DNA of 64,000 nucleotides from Devosia ginsengisoli (GTDB taxonomy: Bacteria; Pseudomonadota; Alphaproteobacteria; Rhizobiales; Devosiaceae), in NCBI RefSeq assembly GCF_007859655.1, contig NZ_CP042304.1:744001-808000 (forward strand), read 5' to 3'. Position numbers and translations under genes: made by a program. Below, piece by piece: positions 35,999 to 44,688 of the stretch; positions within the stretch are counted from its first letter, which is position 1; each line of letters starts with the position of its first letter. The notes beneath the pieces are model-generated. The model saw only the letters and a program-made list of their open reading frames with translations. It had not been told where the DNA came from and searched no databases.

Positions 35999-36128
35999 GT
36001 GCCACGCCCTCGTGGTTCGAGGCGCTGAAGAAGCGCACCTCACCATGAGGGCTGTTGATACGCCGAGTCCCAAGTAGCCCTCATGGTGAGGTGCGAGCCC
36101 TTCGCGAGCCTCGAACCACGAGGGCGTG
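35999..36128. repeat. Long intergenic inverted repeat, copy C of three
   Basis: Same element as copies A (20054-20185) and B (32222-32350), with GTGCCACGCCCTCGTGGTTC at its left end and the complement at the right. It lies between the RDD start and the hemB stop. Confidence 0.9.
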
Positions 36129-36136
36129 TCCCAGAC

Positions 36137-37150
36137 CTACCGCGCCAGTTCCCGCGCCACTTCCAGCGCGAAATAGGTGAGTACCCCATTGGCCCCGGCG
36201 CGCTTGAAGGCGTGGAGGCTTTCCAGGATCGCCCCGTTGCGGTCGATGGCGCCGGCCGCGGCCGCCAGCTCGATCATCGCGTATTCCCCGCTCACCTGGT
36301 AGGCGTAGATGGGGATGTTGAAGCTGTCCCGCGCCCGCCGCACGATATCGAGATAGGGCAGGCCGGGCTTGACCATGACGCTGTCGGCGCCTTCGGCAAT
36401 GTCCTGCTCGATCTCGCGCATCGCCTCGTCGGAATTGGCATAGTCCATCTGATAGGTGCGCTTGTCGCCCTTGAGCCGGCTGCCCGAGCCGACCGCTTCG
36501 CGGAACGGTCCATAGAAGCAGGAGGCATATTTGGAGGCATAGGCCATGATCTGGACCTGCTCGTGCCCCTCGTCGTCCAGTGCGGCGCGGATGGCGCCGA
36601 CGCGGCCATCCATCATGTCCGAGGGGGCAATGATGTCGGCGCCGGCCTGGCTCTGCACCAAGGCCGAGCGGATCATGACGTCGACGGTCTCGTCGTTGAG
36701 GATTTCGCCGTCGCGCACCAGTCCGTCCTGGCCGTCGCTGGAATATTCGTCCAGCGCCACATCGGCGATCAGCCCCACTTCGGGCACGGCGCTCTTGATG
36801 GCCGATAGCGCCCGGCACATCAGATTATCAGGGTTATAGGCCTCGGCGCCGTTCTCGCTGCGCAGATGGTCAGGCGTATTGGGAAACAGCGCCAGTGCCG
36901 GAATGCCCGCGTCGCGCGCTGCCTTGGCCGCCTCGACGCAGAGATCGACACTGAGTCGCTCAACGCCGGGCATGGTGCGGATCTGCGTCTTTTCGTTCTG
37001 CCCCTCGATGACGAAGAGCGGCCAGATCAGGTCGGATGGCGTCAGCACGGTTTCGCGCACCATGGCGCGGCTCCAGGCGGTGCGGCGCGTGCGGCGCAGC
37101 CGCTGTCCGCCGAGAAATGCCATATCGTGCTTCTGCCAGGTGTCGGCCAT
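36137..37150 (-). CDS. hemB: Delta-aminolevulinic acid dehydratase (porphobilinogen synthase)
   Basis: HemB condenses two 5-aminolevulinate molecules to porphobilinogen for haem synthesis. The 337-residue protein has the catalytic lysine in MVKPGLPYLDIV (Lys 261), YQVSGEYAMI and the metal loop ADVALDEYSSDGQDGLV. That loop lacks the Zn-binding cysteines, pointing to the Mg-dependent class usual in alphaproteobacteria. ATG 37150 is supported by GGAGC 8 bases upstream and the family N-terminus (RLRRTRRTAWSRAMVRETVL follows). It is divergent from a small membrane-protein gene. Confidence 0.95.
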   Translation of the reverse strand: MADTWQKHDMAFLGGQRLRRTRRTAWSRAMVRETVLTPSDLIWPLFVIEGQNEKTQIRTMPGVERLSVDLCVEAAKAARDAGIPALALFPNTPDHLRSENGAEAYNPDNLMCRALSAIKSAVPEVGLIADVALDEYSSDGQDGLVRDGEILNDETVDVMIRSALVQSQAGADIIAPSDMMDGRVGAIRAALDDEGHEQVQIMAYASKYASCFYGPFREAVGSGSRLKGDKRTYQMDYANSDEAMREIEQDIAEGADSVMVKPGLPYLDIVRRARDSFNIPIYAYQVSGEYAMIELAAAAGAIDRNGAILESLHAFKRAGANGVLTYFALEVARELAR

Positions 37151-37247
37151 GGAGTGGCTCCTTGTCTGTGCGTTCCGTTTAGCAGCGCCTGTCCGCCCGT
37201 CCAAGCTCCGGCTTGTCGCATCTGTTGCATGGGGATAGAAAACCGGC

Positions 37248-37637
37248 ATGGATTTCAGCTCCCCACCCATTGCCATCTATATCCGCATCGTCGCCATCAT
37301 CAGCCTGCTGCTGGGGCTCAACGATGCGGCCCGCCTGCTCGGCGTCAATCTGGGCGCCGTCAGCCCTATCGAGACAATGGGCATGACCGGCTTCGTCTAT
37401 CTCGCCATTTTCGCGCTGGCCCGGCTGTTTGCCGCCGTCGGCCTGTGGATCAAGGCGAGCTGGGGCGCCGTATTGCTGGTTGGGGCGACAGTGCTCGAAC
37501 TGGCGCTTTACCTGCTCGGCAATCCCGATGTCCGCATGACCGCCTTCGGCTTTGCCGTGCGGCTGGTGCTGCTGGTGTCGATCATTGTCATCTTCGTACT
37601 GTCCATCCGCCTCAACCGGGCTCGCGCTGCCGACTAG
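37248..37637 (+). CDS. Small integral membrane protein (possibly DUF6163)
   Basis: The 129-residue protein has about four predicted membrane helices, from VAIISLLLGLNDAARLLGV to LVLLVSIIVIFVLSIRL. Position beside hemB and upstream of ldtR matches a small Hyphomicrobiales family that I recall as DUF6163; the family name is from memory and uncertain. No catalytic residues are visible. It is convergent with the HTH-MmyB regulator gene, their stop codons overlapping by four bases. Confidence 0.7.
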   Translation: MDFSSPPIAIYIRIVAIISLLLGLNDAARLLGVNLGAVSPIETMGMTGFVYLAIFALARLFAAVGLWIKASWGAVLLVGATVLELALYLLGNPDVRMTAFGFAVRLVLLVSIIVIFVLSIRLNRARAAD

Positions 37638-38371
37638 ACCACGTTCGGGTGAAACTGCTCGATGGTGATTTCCTCGGCCATCGCATCCTGTGGCGCCCCG
37701 AAGCTGATGACGGTGGTGAACCAGCGCGTCACTTCGCCATTGAGCCGGAATTCCAGCGGCAGCAGCACCGATCCGCGCCAATGGCTGCGCACGGTGGAGA
37801 GTTCCGCGGCCCCCGGTTGTGCCATGGCGCGCCGCAGGACGGCGCCCATGGCCGATTGTGGCCCGTGCCGCCGCACACCCTCGCGCATCCGATGCAACAG
37901 ATATTCGGCCACATCGGTCCAGTTGACGATCGACTCGCGCACGGTACCCGGCTTGTAGACCAGGTCGACCAGGTTGACCCGGCCCAATAGCTCCCTGTCG
38001 GCGCCGATCATGTTCAGGGCCGGCGGATTGGCGTCGAGGATATTGAAGGCCATGTCGAGCACGATGGCGGGGTAGGGCTCATGCGCCTTGAGCAGCAGGC
38101 CTGCCGCCTGGCGCACTTCCGCCATCGCCTTGCTGTGCCAGTCGCTGTCGCCGAATTGCGGCGCGAAGCCCGCGGCGACCAGCATGGCATTGCGCTCGCG
38201 CAGCGGCAGGGTCAGTGCCTCGGCCAGCCTGAGCACCATATCCACGCTGGGCTTTGACCGTTCGGACTCGATGAACGAGACGTGCCGCGCCGAGACGTCC
38301 GCACTCAGCGCCAGCTCGAGCTGGCTCATGCCGCGCAGGCCGCGCCACTCCCGCAATATCGTGCTGAACAT
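37634..38371 (-). CDS. XRE-family regulator with MmyB-like ligand domain
   Basis: The 245-residue protein has an N-terminal HTH (WRGLRGMSQLELALSADVSA, RHVSFIESERSKPS) and a C-terminal MmyB-type PAS-like domain (PYPAIVLDMAFNILDANPPA, HWRGSVLLPLEFRLNGEVTR). Proteins of this layout often repress a divergent enzyme or transporter gene. Two ATGs overlap; 38371 is favoured by GGAGG spacing. The divergent gene encodes a small membrane protein, and the gap holds the palindrome ATTAC-N7-GTAAT at 38422-38438. This divergent pair interrupts the otherwise conserved hemB-ldtR order, so it may be an accessory insertion. Confidence 0.85.
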   Translation of the reverse strand: MFSTILREWRGLRGMSQLELALSADVSARHVSFIESERSKPSVDMVLRLAEALTLPLRERNAMLVAAGFAPQFGDSDWHSKAMAEVRQAAGLLLKAHEPYPAIVLDMAFNILDANPPALNMIGADRELLGRVNLVDLVYKPGTVRESIVNWTDVAEYLLHRMREGVRRHGPQSAMGAVLRRAMAQPGAAELSTVRSHWRGSVLLPLEFRLNGEVTRWFTTVISFGAPQDAMAEEITIEQFHPNVV

Positions 38372-38421
38372 CATTGCCCTCCATTGGCTCGCCACCATGA
38401 ACCGGGTGGAGCCGCTATTCC

Positions 38422-38438
38422 ATTACCTTGCACGTAAT
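38422..38438. promoter_or_regulatory. Palindrome ATTAC-N7-GTAAT, candidate MmyB-regulator operator
   Basis: ATTACCTTGCACGTAAT has 5-bp perfect arms. It lies 51 bp upstream of the HTH-MmyB gene and 65 bp upstream of the divergent membrane-protein gene, the only such repeat in the gap. Confidence 0.5.
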
Positions 38439-38502
38439 TGAAACCATGACCTCAGCCGCGGCACCCTCGGGCCATCGACAAACCCGAACACGGAGTGCCG
38501 TC

Positions 38503-38907
38503 ATGACTACAATGATCCAGACCTCGCCCCGCCTCGATCCGCATCTTGTTTATGGCGTGGATGCCATCGTGTCGGCTGCCATGGGCATCGCGCTGCTGGT
38601 GCTGGCCGAACCGCTGACGCAGATGGCCGGCTGGAGCCTGCCATCAGGCTTCCTGTGGACCATCGGTCTGCTCCTGCTGCCCTGGGCCGCCTTCAATGCC
38701 TGGATAGCGCGGACCGGGCATCCGGCGCAGGGCGTGGTTCGCGGCAATATCATGGGTGATATCGCCTGGGTGGGTGGCAGCATCGCGCTCATTCTGCTGC
38801 ACGCCCCGAGCCTCAGCCCGCTTGGCCTGGTACTGCTGGCGGGGCAGGGGATTGCCGTTGCCGGCGTTCTCGCGCTCAAGCTGGCGGGTGCCCGCGCCCT
38901 GGCCTGA
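38503..38907 (+). CDS. Four-helix membrane protein divergent from HTH-MmyB regulator
   Basis: The 134-residue protein has about four predicted helices (VDAIVSAAMGIALLVLAEPL, FLWTIGLLLLPWAAFNAWI, DIAWVGGSIALILLHA, LVLLAGQGIAVAGVLALKLA). ATG 38503 follows CGGAG at a good distance. I recognise no family or active site. Its only contextual clue is the divergent HTH-MmyB regulator and the palindrome between them, which together suggest a regulated two-gene unit. Confidence 0.7.
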   Translation: MTTMIQTSPRLDPHLVYGVDAIVSAAMGIALLVLAEPLTQMAGWSLPSGFLWTIGLLLLPWAAFNAWIARTGHPAQGVVRGNIMGDIAWVGGSIALILLHAPSLSPLGLVLLAGQGIAVAGVLALKLAGARALA

Positions 38908-38954
38908 CGCTGGCAGGTGAAGGGCGGCCCTGCCGCTCTTCACACCCTCGTAAG

Positions 38955-38980
38955 GTTACAAATTTATGCACTGGTGTAAC
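38955..38980. promoter_or_regulatory. Inverted repeat upstream of ldtR
   Basis: GTTACA (38955-38960) and TGTAAC (38975-38980) are exact complements around a 14-bp spacer, 140 bp upstream of the ldtR ATG. It may be a promoter-proximal operator; autoregulation is an inference. Confidence 0.35.
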
Positions 38981-39119
38981 GAAGAATAAAGCCAAATTCT
39001 CATTGTTTTCCAGTAAGATGTGCTTAATCACGTCGCTTAGGGCGATCTTAGTCCGCACGCCGTAGTTTGGCCTCATGAGATGCGAAAAATCGCACAGACT
39101 GCAAAACAGTGAGGCACAA

Positions 39120-39629
39120 ATGGCAATCAAATCCAACGCAGCCGAGGCCATCGTCCCGGAACGTCCGCAGAGCCTGAAGCCGCTCTATCTGGAAGCGGTT
39201 TCCCGTGTGGAACGTCTCCACCGCCGCCTGCTCGATCTCATCAAGGATGAGTTCGACCGCATGGGGTGGGACGATATCAACCCGGTTCAGGCCCTGCTGA
39301 TGTTCAATATCGGCGATGCCGAACTGACCGCCGGCGAATTGCGCTCGCGCGGCTACTATCTAGGCAGCAACGTCTCGTACAATCTCAAGAAGCTGGTCGA
39401 AACCGGCTACATCTTCCAGGAGCGCTCCCGCTCCGACCGCCGCTCGGTCCGCATCCGGCTGACCCCCAAGGGCGAGGAAGTGGCCGAAGTGATCGACGAG
39501 CTCTATGACCGTCACCTGAAATCCATCGATAAGGTCGGTGGCCTGGGCGACGACGAATTCGACGGCCTCAACAAGGCCCTCGCCCGCCTTGAGCGCTTCT
39601 GGGTCGACCAGATCCTCTACAAGCTCTAA
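39120..39629 (+). CDS. ldtR: MarR-family regulator LdtR
   Basis: The 169-residue winged-HTH protein matches LdtR of Hyphomicrobiales in its signature segments MGWDDINPVQALLMFNIGDA, GELRSRGYYLGSNVSYNLKK and RSRSDRRSVRIRLTPKGEEV, as I remember them. LdtR has been studied in Candidatus Liberibacter asiaticus and Sinorhizobium as a regulator of the adjacent L,D-transpeptidase gene and osmotic tolerance. ATG 39120 follows GAGG. A hairpin follows the gene and ldtP begins 198 bp downstream on the same strand, with further inverted repeats in the gap. Confidence 0.92.
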   Translation: MAIKSNAAEAIVPERPQSLKPLYLEAVSRVERLHRRLLDLIKDEFDRMGWDDINPVQALLMFNIGDAELTAGELRSRGYYLGSNVSYNLKKLVETGYIFQERSRSDRRSVRIRLTPKGEEVAEVIDELYDRHLKSIDKVGGLGDDEFDGLNKALARLERFWVDQILYKL

Positions 39630-39672
39630 GGCCGCTACTGCCTCTGTTGCAGTCGTGCCACACCGTTATGCA

Positions 39673-39698
39673 AACGCCGGTCCCCTGGGGCCGGCGTT
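39673..39698 (+). terminator. Hairpin after ldtR
   Basis: AACGCCGG (39673-39680) pairs with CCGGCGTT (39691-39698) around TCCCCTGGGG. The downstream CACATTT is weakly T-rich, so termination may be partial. Confidence 0.55.
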
Positions 39699-39751
39699 CA
39701 CATTTGTGCCGCAAACACGCGTGAACTGCATGGTTAGTGGTTTGCAACCAT
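39696..39751. promoter_or_regulatory. Inverted repeats upstream of ldtP
   Basis: Two repeats precede ldtP: GTTCAC (39696-39701) with GTGAAC (39721-39726), and ATGGTT (39730-39735) with AACCAT (39746-39751). They are candidate LdtR sites on position alone. Confidence 0.35.
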
Positions 39752-39827
39752 TTCCTGCGTATTAGTGGTTCATGAAGTCCTTGCCGGGTTCACATGCGGT
39801 TGAGCGCGTTGTGACCTGGGGGATGCG

Positions 39828-41135
39828 ATGGTAAAAAACCGGCCTGCTTCGCGGCTGGAAATTTCGGGTGAATTGATGCGGCTGAATCGACGTTCTCTGC
39901 TCCGGTATACGGCTCTGGCCGGGGCATCGCTGGCTATGCCTGCCCTGGCGCGCGGGCAGGAATCGATCTTTGACCTGATGAATCGCGGCAATGTGCTGCG
40001 CAATGTCGACAAGGACGGCAATACGGCGGCCGCCGAAGCGCTGATCGCCACCAATGAGCCGATCCTGTCCTACGACACGGTCCACAACCTGCAGCTCGCC
40101 ATCTCGCAATACGAGCCTTTCGTGGCCAATGGCGGCTGGGAAGAAATTCCCCAGGAAGCCTTCCGCCTGATGATCGGCAAGTCCAGTCCCGCGGTGATCG
40201 CACTCAAGCGCCGCCTGATCTCGTCGGGCGACATGCCGCTGGTGCCCAATGTCAACGACCTGTTCGACGAAGAAACCGATCGCGGCGTCCGCACCTTCCA
40301 GGCGCGCCACGGCCTGGTGCTCAACGGCCAGGTGGACGAGGCGACCTGGTATGCGATGAACGTGCCGGCCACCACGCGCCTGCAGCAGCTCTATCTGAAC
40401 TTCACGCGCGTCCAGAGCATGGCCGCCAACCTCAATCCGCGCTACGTCGTGGTCAACATCCCGGCGGCGACCATCGAGGCCGTCAATGACGGCATGGTCG
40501 AGCAGCGCCACACGGCCGTCGTCGGCCGCGTCGATCGCGCCACCCCGATCATGGCCAGCAAGATCAGCCAGATCAACTTCAACCCCTATTGGCACGTGCC
40601 CAAGTCACTGGTCGAGCGCGACCTGACCAAGTACATGCTGGAAGATCCTGAATACCTGGCCAAGCAGAACATCCATATCTATGACGGCAGCGGCACCGAG
40701 ATTTCGCCCGCCAGCATCGACTGGAACAATCTCGGCAACGCCATCAACTACATGTATCGCCAGGAGCCCGGCGCCGAAAACTCGATGGGCCACTGCAAGA
40801 TCAACTTCTACAATCCCTATGACTGCTACCTGCACGACACGCCGACCAAGGCGCTGTTCGGCGAGAATGCCCGCTTCCATTCGTCGGGCTGCGTGCGCGT
40901 CGAGGGGGTGAACCAGCTGGTTGCCTGGCTGCTGCGCGACAATGGCGACTGGGACCAGACCAAGGTGGACATGACCTTCGAGTCGCTGCAGCGACTCGAT
41001 GTGGAATGCAAGGCCCGCGTGCCGATCCACACCACCTACATCACCGCCTGGGCCAATCGCCAGGGCACGGTCAGCTTCCGTGACGACGTCTACAAGTTCG
41101 ACGAGCAGGGCAAGGTGTCCTTCGAACAGGCCTGA
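39828..41135 (+). CDS. ldtP: L,D-transpeptidase with peptidoglycan-binding domain (LdtP)
   Basis: The 435-residue periplasmic enzyme is predicted to form 3-3 cross-links in peptidoglycan or attach proteins to it. The N-terminus has a twin-arginine-like signal (LNRRSLLRYTALAGASLAMP, ending ALARG). A PG_binding_1 domain follows at about 115-180 (SPAVIALKRRLISSGDMP, RGVRTFQARHGLVLNGQVDE). The YkuD catalytic domain has FHSSGCVRVEG with His 351 and Cys 355. ATG 39828 has GGGGGA upstream; ATG 39876 would give a shorter signal and is a real alternative. A terminator follows. Confidence 0.93.
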   Translation: MVKNRPASRLEISGELMRLNRRSLLRYTALAGASLAMPALARGQESIFDLMNRGNVLRNVDKDGNTAAAEALIATNEPILSYDTVHNLQLAISQYEPFVANGGWEEIPQEAFRLMIGKSSPAVIALKRRLISSGDMPLVPNVNDLFDEETDRGVRTFQARHGLVLNGQVDEATWYAMNVPATTRLQQLYLNFTRVQSMAANLNPRYVVVNIPAATIEAVNDGMVEQRHTAVVGRVDRATPIMASKISQINFNPYWHVPKSLVERDLTKYMLEDPEYLAKQNIHIYDGSGTEISPASIDWNNLGNAINYMYRQEPGAENSMGHCKINFYNPYDCYLHDTPTKALFGENARFHSSGCVRVEGVNQLVAWLLRDNGDWDQTKVDMTFESLQRLDVECKARVPIHTTYITAWANRQGTVSFRDDVYKFDEQGKVSFEQA

Positions 41136-41161
41136 GTCTTTTGCGGTTCAGCGATTTGCAG

Positions 41162-41191
41162 CGCCCTCCCTTGCGGAGGGCGTTTGCTTTT
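41162..41191 (+). terminator. Rho-independent terminator of ldtP
   Basis: CGCCCTCC (41162-41169), loop CTTGC and GGAGGGCG (41175-41182) are followed by TTTGCTTTT. Confidence 0.8.
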
Positions 41192-41235
41192 GGCGCGCAT
41201 GGAATCCTGCTAATGTGGCGGCGGGGGAATGCGCC

Positions 41236-41448
41236 ATGGCCGACAATGAGGTCTATTTCGAATTCGTGCAGGTCGGCCAGCAGATGCGGGTCGCTGCCAT
41301 CGACGCTGCCACGGGCACCGAAGTCATCGTCATCACGCCCGTATCAGCCAACAAATACCAGATGCAGCAGATTGCCATGGCCAAGCTGCGCAAGAAGCTG
41401 GGGGAGGCCGCGCCGCCACCGCCGGCCAGTTCCGGCAAATTTGCCTGA
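41236..41448 (+). CDS. Small DUF6898-type protein
   Basis: The 70-residue protein reads EVYFEFVQVGQQMRVAAIDA then TGTEVIVITPVSANKYQMQQ and a Pro-rich tail. It resembles a small alphaproteobacterial family I recall as DUF6898, found next to ldtP and glyA; the number is from memory. The frame extends far upstream inside ldtP, but ATG 41236 begins the conserved part and GGGGGAAT lies just upstream. Soluble, cytoplasmic, function unknown. Confidence 0.7.
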   Translation: MADNEVYFEFVQVGQQMRVAAIDAATGTEVIVITPVSANKYQMQQIAMAKLRKKLGEAAPPPPASSGKFA

Positions 41449-41698
41449 ATGGCCGGTTTGCTCACTTCCCCTGCAGCGCGTTCTGGGCCATAACTCCCTC
41501 GTTCGCGCGACTGGCGAGAAAAGATGGGGAACCATCGGGGAACGCGAACCTTAGAGAGCCGCTCGCCTGGGCACCCATCCGCAACCAGGGAGCCCCTATG
41601 TATATGTCCCTTCCTTCCCGGCCTTGGAATCGCAGTTCGCGACATGATAAAGCCATGGCCATGTCGACCCATTTCGTCTCTTGCGAGGTCATTGTCCC

Positions 41699-43003
41699 AT
41701 GAGCGCCGCTACGTCTTCCTCGCTCTTTCCCAAGTTCTTCTCCAACACGCTGGCCGAAACCGATCCCGAGATCGCCGAGGCCATCCAGAACGAGCTGGGC
41801 CGTCAGCAGCATGAGATCGAGCTGATCGCCTCGGAAAACATCGTCTCTCGCGCCGTGCTTGAAGCGCAGGGCTCGATCATGACCAACAAATATGCCGAGG
41901 GTTACCCCGGCAAGCGCTACTACGGCGGCTGCCAGTTCGTCGATGTGGCCGAAACCCTGGCCATCGAGCGCGCCAAGCAGCTGTTCGGCGCCAAATTCGC
42001 CAATGTGCAGCCCAATTCCGGCAGCCAGATGAACCAGGCCGTGTTCTTGGCGCTGCTGCAGCCGGGCGACACCTTCATGGGCCTCGACCTCAATTCGGGC
42101 GGCCACCTGACGCATGGTTCGCCGGTCAATATGAGCGGCAAGTGGTTCAATGTCGTCTCCTATGGCGTGCGCCGCGACGATCACCTGCTTGATATGGACG
42201 AGGTCGAGCGGCTGGCCCATGAGCACAAGCCCAAGCTGATCCTGGCCGGCGGCACGGCCTATTCCCGCGTCTGGGACTGGGAGCGTTTCCGTCAGATCGC
42301 CGATTCCATCGGCGCTTATCTCATGGTCGACATGGCCCATATCGCCGGGCTCGTGGCCGGCGGCGTGCATCCTTCGCCGGTGCCGCATGCCCATGTCACC
42401 ACCACCACCACGCATAAAAGCCTGCGTGGCCCGCGCGGCGGCATGATCCTCTCCAATGACGAGGATATCGCCAAGAAGATCAATTCGGCCGTGTTCCCGG
42501 GCCTGCAGGGCGGGCCGCTGATGCATGTCATCGCCGCCAAGGCCGTGGCCTTCAAGGAAGCCTTGCAGCCTGAATTCAAGACCTATGCCCGTCAGGTGGT
42601 GGACAATGCCCGCGCCCTGGCCGAAGCCCTCAAGGCCCACGGCCTCGACGTGGTTTCCGGTGGCACCGACAACCACCTGATGCTGGTGGACCTGCGTCCC
42701 AAGAACGCCACCGGCAAGCGGGCCGAGCAGGGCCTGGGCCGCGCCTTCATCACCTGCAACAAGAACGGCATTCCCTTCGATCCGGAAAAGCCCTTCGTGA
42801 CTTCGGGCATTCGCCTCGGCACGCCCGCCGGCACGACGCGCGGCTTCGGCGTTGCCGAATTCCAGGAAATCGGCAGCCTGATCGTCGAAGTGCTCGACGG
42901 GTTGCGCGAAGCCAATTCCGATGAGGGCAATGCTGCCGTGGAAGCGGCTGTCGGCGCCAAGGTGAAGGCGCTCACCGCGCGCTTCCCGATCTACGCCAGC
43001 TAG
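41699..43003 (+). CDS. glyA: Serine hydroxymethyltransferase
   Basis: GlyA interconverts serine and glycine, feeding one-carbon units to folate. The 434-residue PLP enzyme has [53 protein letters not shown] and [14 protein letters not shown] with the PLP lysine at residue 240. ATG 41699 fits the family start. It is followed 9 bp later by nrdR, then ribD and nusB. The 250-bp region upstream has no recognised riboswitch. Confidence 0.96.
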   Translation: MSAATSSSLFPKFFSNTLAETDPEIAEAIQNELGRQQHEIELIASENIVSRAVLEAQGSIMTNKYAEGYPGKRYYGGCQFVDVAETLAIERAKQLFGAKFANVQPNSGSQMNQAVFLALLQPGDTFMGLDLNSGGHLTHGSPVNMSGKWFNVVSYGVRRDDHLLDMDEVERLAHEHKPKLILAGGTAYSRVWDWERFRQIADSIGAYLMVDMAHIAGLVAGGVHPSPVPHAHVTTTTTHKSLRGPRGGMILSNDEDIAKKINSAVFPGLQGGPLMHVIAAKAVAFKEALQPEFKTYARQVVDNARALAEALKAHGLDVVSGGTDNHLMLVDLRPKNATGKRAEQGLGRAFITCNKNGIPFDPEKPFVTSGIRLGTPAGTTRGFGVAEFQEIGSLIVEVLDGLREANSDEGNAAVEAAVGAKVKALTARFPIYAS

Positions 43004-43012
43004 GATTTTTCG

Positions 43013-43492
43013 ATGCGCTGTCCCTATTGCGGCAACGACGATACGCAGGTCAAGGACAGCCGCCCGACCGAAGATTCTGGCGCTATCCGCCGCCGCCGCG
43101 TCTGTAATGGATGCGGCGGCCGCTTCACCACCTTCGAGCGCGTCCAGCTACGCGACCTGACAGTGGTGAAAAAGAGCGGCCGCAAGGTGCCGTTCGACCG
43201 CGAAAAGCTGGCCAAATCGGTCTATACAGCCCTGCGCAAGCGCGCGGTGGAGTCCGAGCGCACCGAGCGCATGATTTCAGGCATTGTCCGCCAGCTCGAA
43301 AGCCTTGGCGACGTGGAAGTCACCTCCGACCAGATCGGCGAATATGTCATGGATGGCCTCAAGGGCCTCGATGACGTCGCCTTCGTCCGCTTTGCCTCGG
43401 TCTACAAGAATTTCTCCGCCGCAGACGACTTCCGCAACTTCCTGGCCACCTTGGCCGAAGGCGGCAAGAGCACGCTGCGGGACGACGAGTGA
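43013..43492 (+). CDS. nrdR: Transcriptional repressor NrdR
   Basis: NrdR is the ATP/dATP-sensing repressor of ribonucleotide reductase genes. The 159-residue protein has the N-terminal zinc ribbon ([20 protein letters not shown] and [19 protein letters not shown]) and the ATP-cone ([20 protein letters not shown]). Standard length. It lies between glyA and ribD, with the ribD GTG overlapping its stop codon. No NrdR boxes were recognised within this window. Confidence 0.96.
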   Translation: MRCPYCGNDDTQVKDSRPTEDSGAIRRRRVCNGCGGRFTTFERVQLRDLTVVKKSGRKVPFDREKLAKSVYTALRKRAVESERTERMISGIVRQLESLGDVEVTSDQIGEYVMDGLKGLDDVAFVRFASVYKNFSAADDFRNFLATLAEGGKSTLRDDE

Positions 43493-44586
43493 GCGGCCTT
43501 TCCGCCGAAGACCGGCGCTGGCTCGATGCCGCCGTCCGCTATGCCGCGCCCTTCGCCGGCACCACTGCGGATAATCCGGCTGTCGCCGCCCTGGTGGTCG
43601 ATCCGCGCATGCAGGCTCTGGTTGCCCGCGCCGTGACCGCCAAGGGTGGGCGCCCGCATGCCGAGGCCGAGGCGATTGCCAAGGCCGGGTTCGAAGCCGC
43701 GGGCTGCACGCTCTACGTTACGCTGGAGCCCTGCCATCACTGGGGCCGCACGCCGCCTTGCGTCGATGCCATCATTCGCGCCGGCATCATGCGGGTCGTC
43801 ATCGGTGCGACTGACCCCAAATCGGCCGGTGGCAGCATGGCCCAGCTCGAATCCGCCGGCATCGAGACTGTCCTCGCCCGCCACGCGCCCTCGCAGGCGC
43901 TGCATGCCGGCCATATTCTACGACATCTTGCCAATCGGCCCTTCGTCACTGCGATGCTGGCCGTTTCGGCCGATGGCATGATCGGTCGTCAGGGCGAGGG
44001 CAGGGCGCCTGTCGAAGGCCCAGCCCGGACCTGGATCGAAATACTGCGCGCCCGGTCCGACGCCGTTCTGGTCGGAGCAGCCACGGCACGCGCCGACAAT
44101 CCCGCGCTGACGGTGACGCTGCCCGGCCTGCCCGGACGGACGCCGCTTCGGGTCGTGCTGGCCGGTGCGTCCGGCGTCGATCGCAAGGTGAATCTGATTG
44201 GTGGCTTTTCCGGCTATCGTACTGTGATCATTGCGGAAACATCAACTTCGATCGATGCGCCGGTCTCGGTCGAAACCATGCGTGTCACGGGCAAGGCAGG
44301 CCGCCCCGATCTGGCCGCGACGCTGACGAGCCTGGCGGAGCGGCATATCCAGAACCTGCTGGTCGAACCCGGTCAGCGCCTCGCCGCTGCCCTGCTCGAA
44401 GCCGATCTGGTGGATCGTTTCGCCCTGATCACGCGTGCCGAAACCATTGGCGCCGACGGGGTTCCGGCCAGCGCGGATGGGCCAATTGCCGATGTCCTGG
44501 CCGCAGCAGGCCTGGTCGAAGCCGGCGGGCAGGCGCTTGGCGATGACCATTTGACGCTCTATGAGCGGCCTGCGCGGACAGATTGA
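43489..44586 (+). CDS. ribD: Bifunctional riboflavin deaminase/reductase
   Basis: RibD carries out the deamination and reduction steps of riboflavin synthesis. The 365-residue protein has an N-terminal zinc deaminase domain ([39 protein letters not shown]) and a C-terminal reductase domain ([52 protein letters not shown]). Translation starts at GTG 43489 overlapping nrdR. The segment before the HAE motif is shorter and more diverged ([10 protein letters not shown]) than in many RibD. Downstream ribE and ribH, usual between ribD and nusB in relatives, are not here. Confidence 0.92.
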   Translation: MSGLSAEDRRWLDAAVRYAAPFAGTTADNPAVAALVVDPRMQALVARAVTAKGGRPHAEAEAIAKAGFEAAGCTLYVTLEPCHHWGRTPPCVDAIIRAGIMRVVIGATDPKSAGGSMAQLESAGIETVLARHAPSQALHAGHILRHLANRPFVTAMLAVSADGMIGRQGEGRAPVEGPARTWIEILRARSDAVLVGAATARADNPALTVTLPGLPGRTPLRVVLAGASGVDRKVNLIGGFSGYRTVIIAETSTSIDAPVSVETMRVTGKAGRPDLAATLTSLAERHIQNLLVEPGQRLAAALLEADLVDRFALITRAETIGADGVPASADGPIADVLAAAGLVEAGGQALGDDHLTLYERPARTD

Positions 44587-44688
44587 ACCGCCACCCCTGT
44601 TGAAGTTCCTCCCGTGGAAGATTATGGGGTTGCGACGCCCGTCCGGGCAGCGCGGCCCAGCGGCCACACAGCAAAGTTGAAAGTTCGA

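Noticed and set aside
41449..41698. Possible riboswitch upstream of glyA
   Set aside because: I searched for glycine, SAM and THF aptamer consensus segments and found no convincing match.
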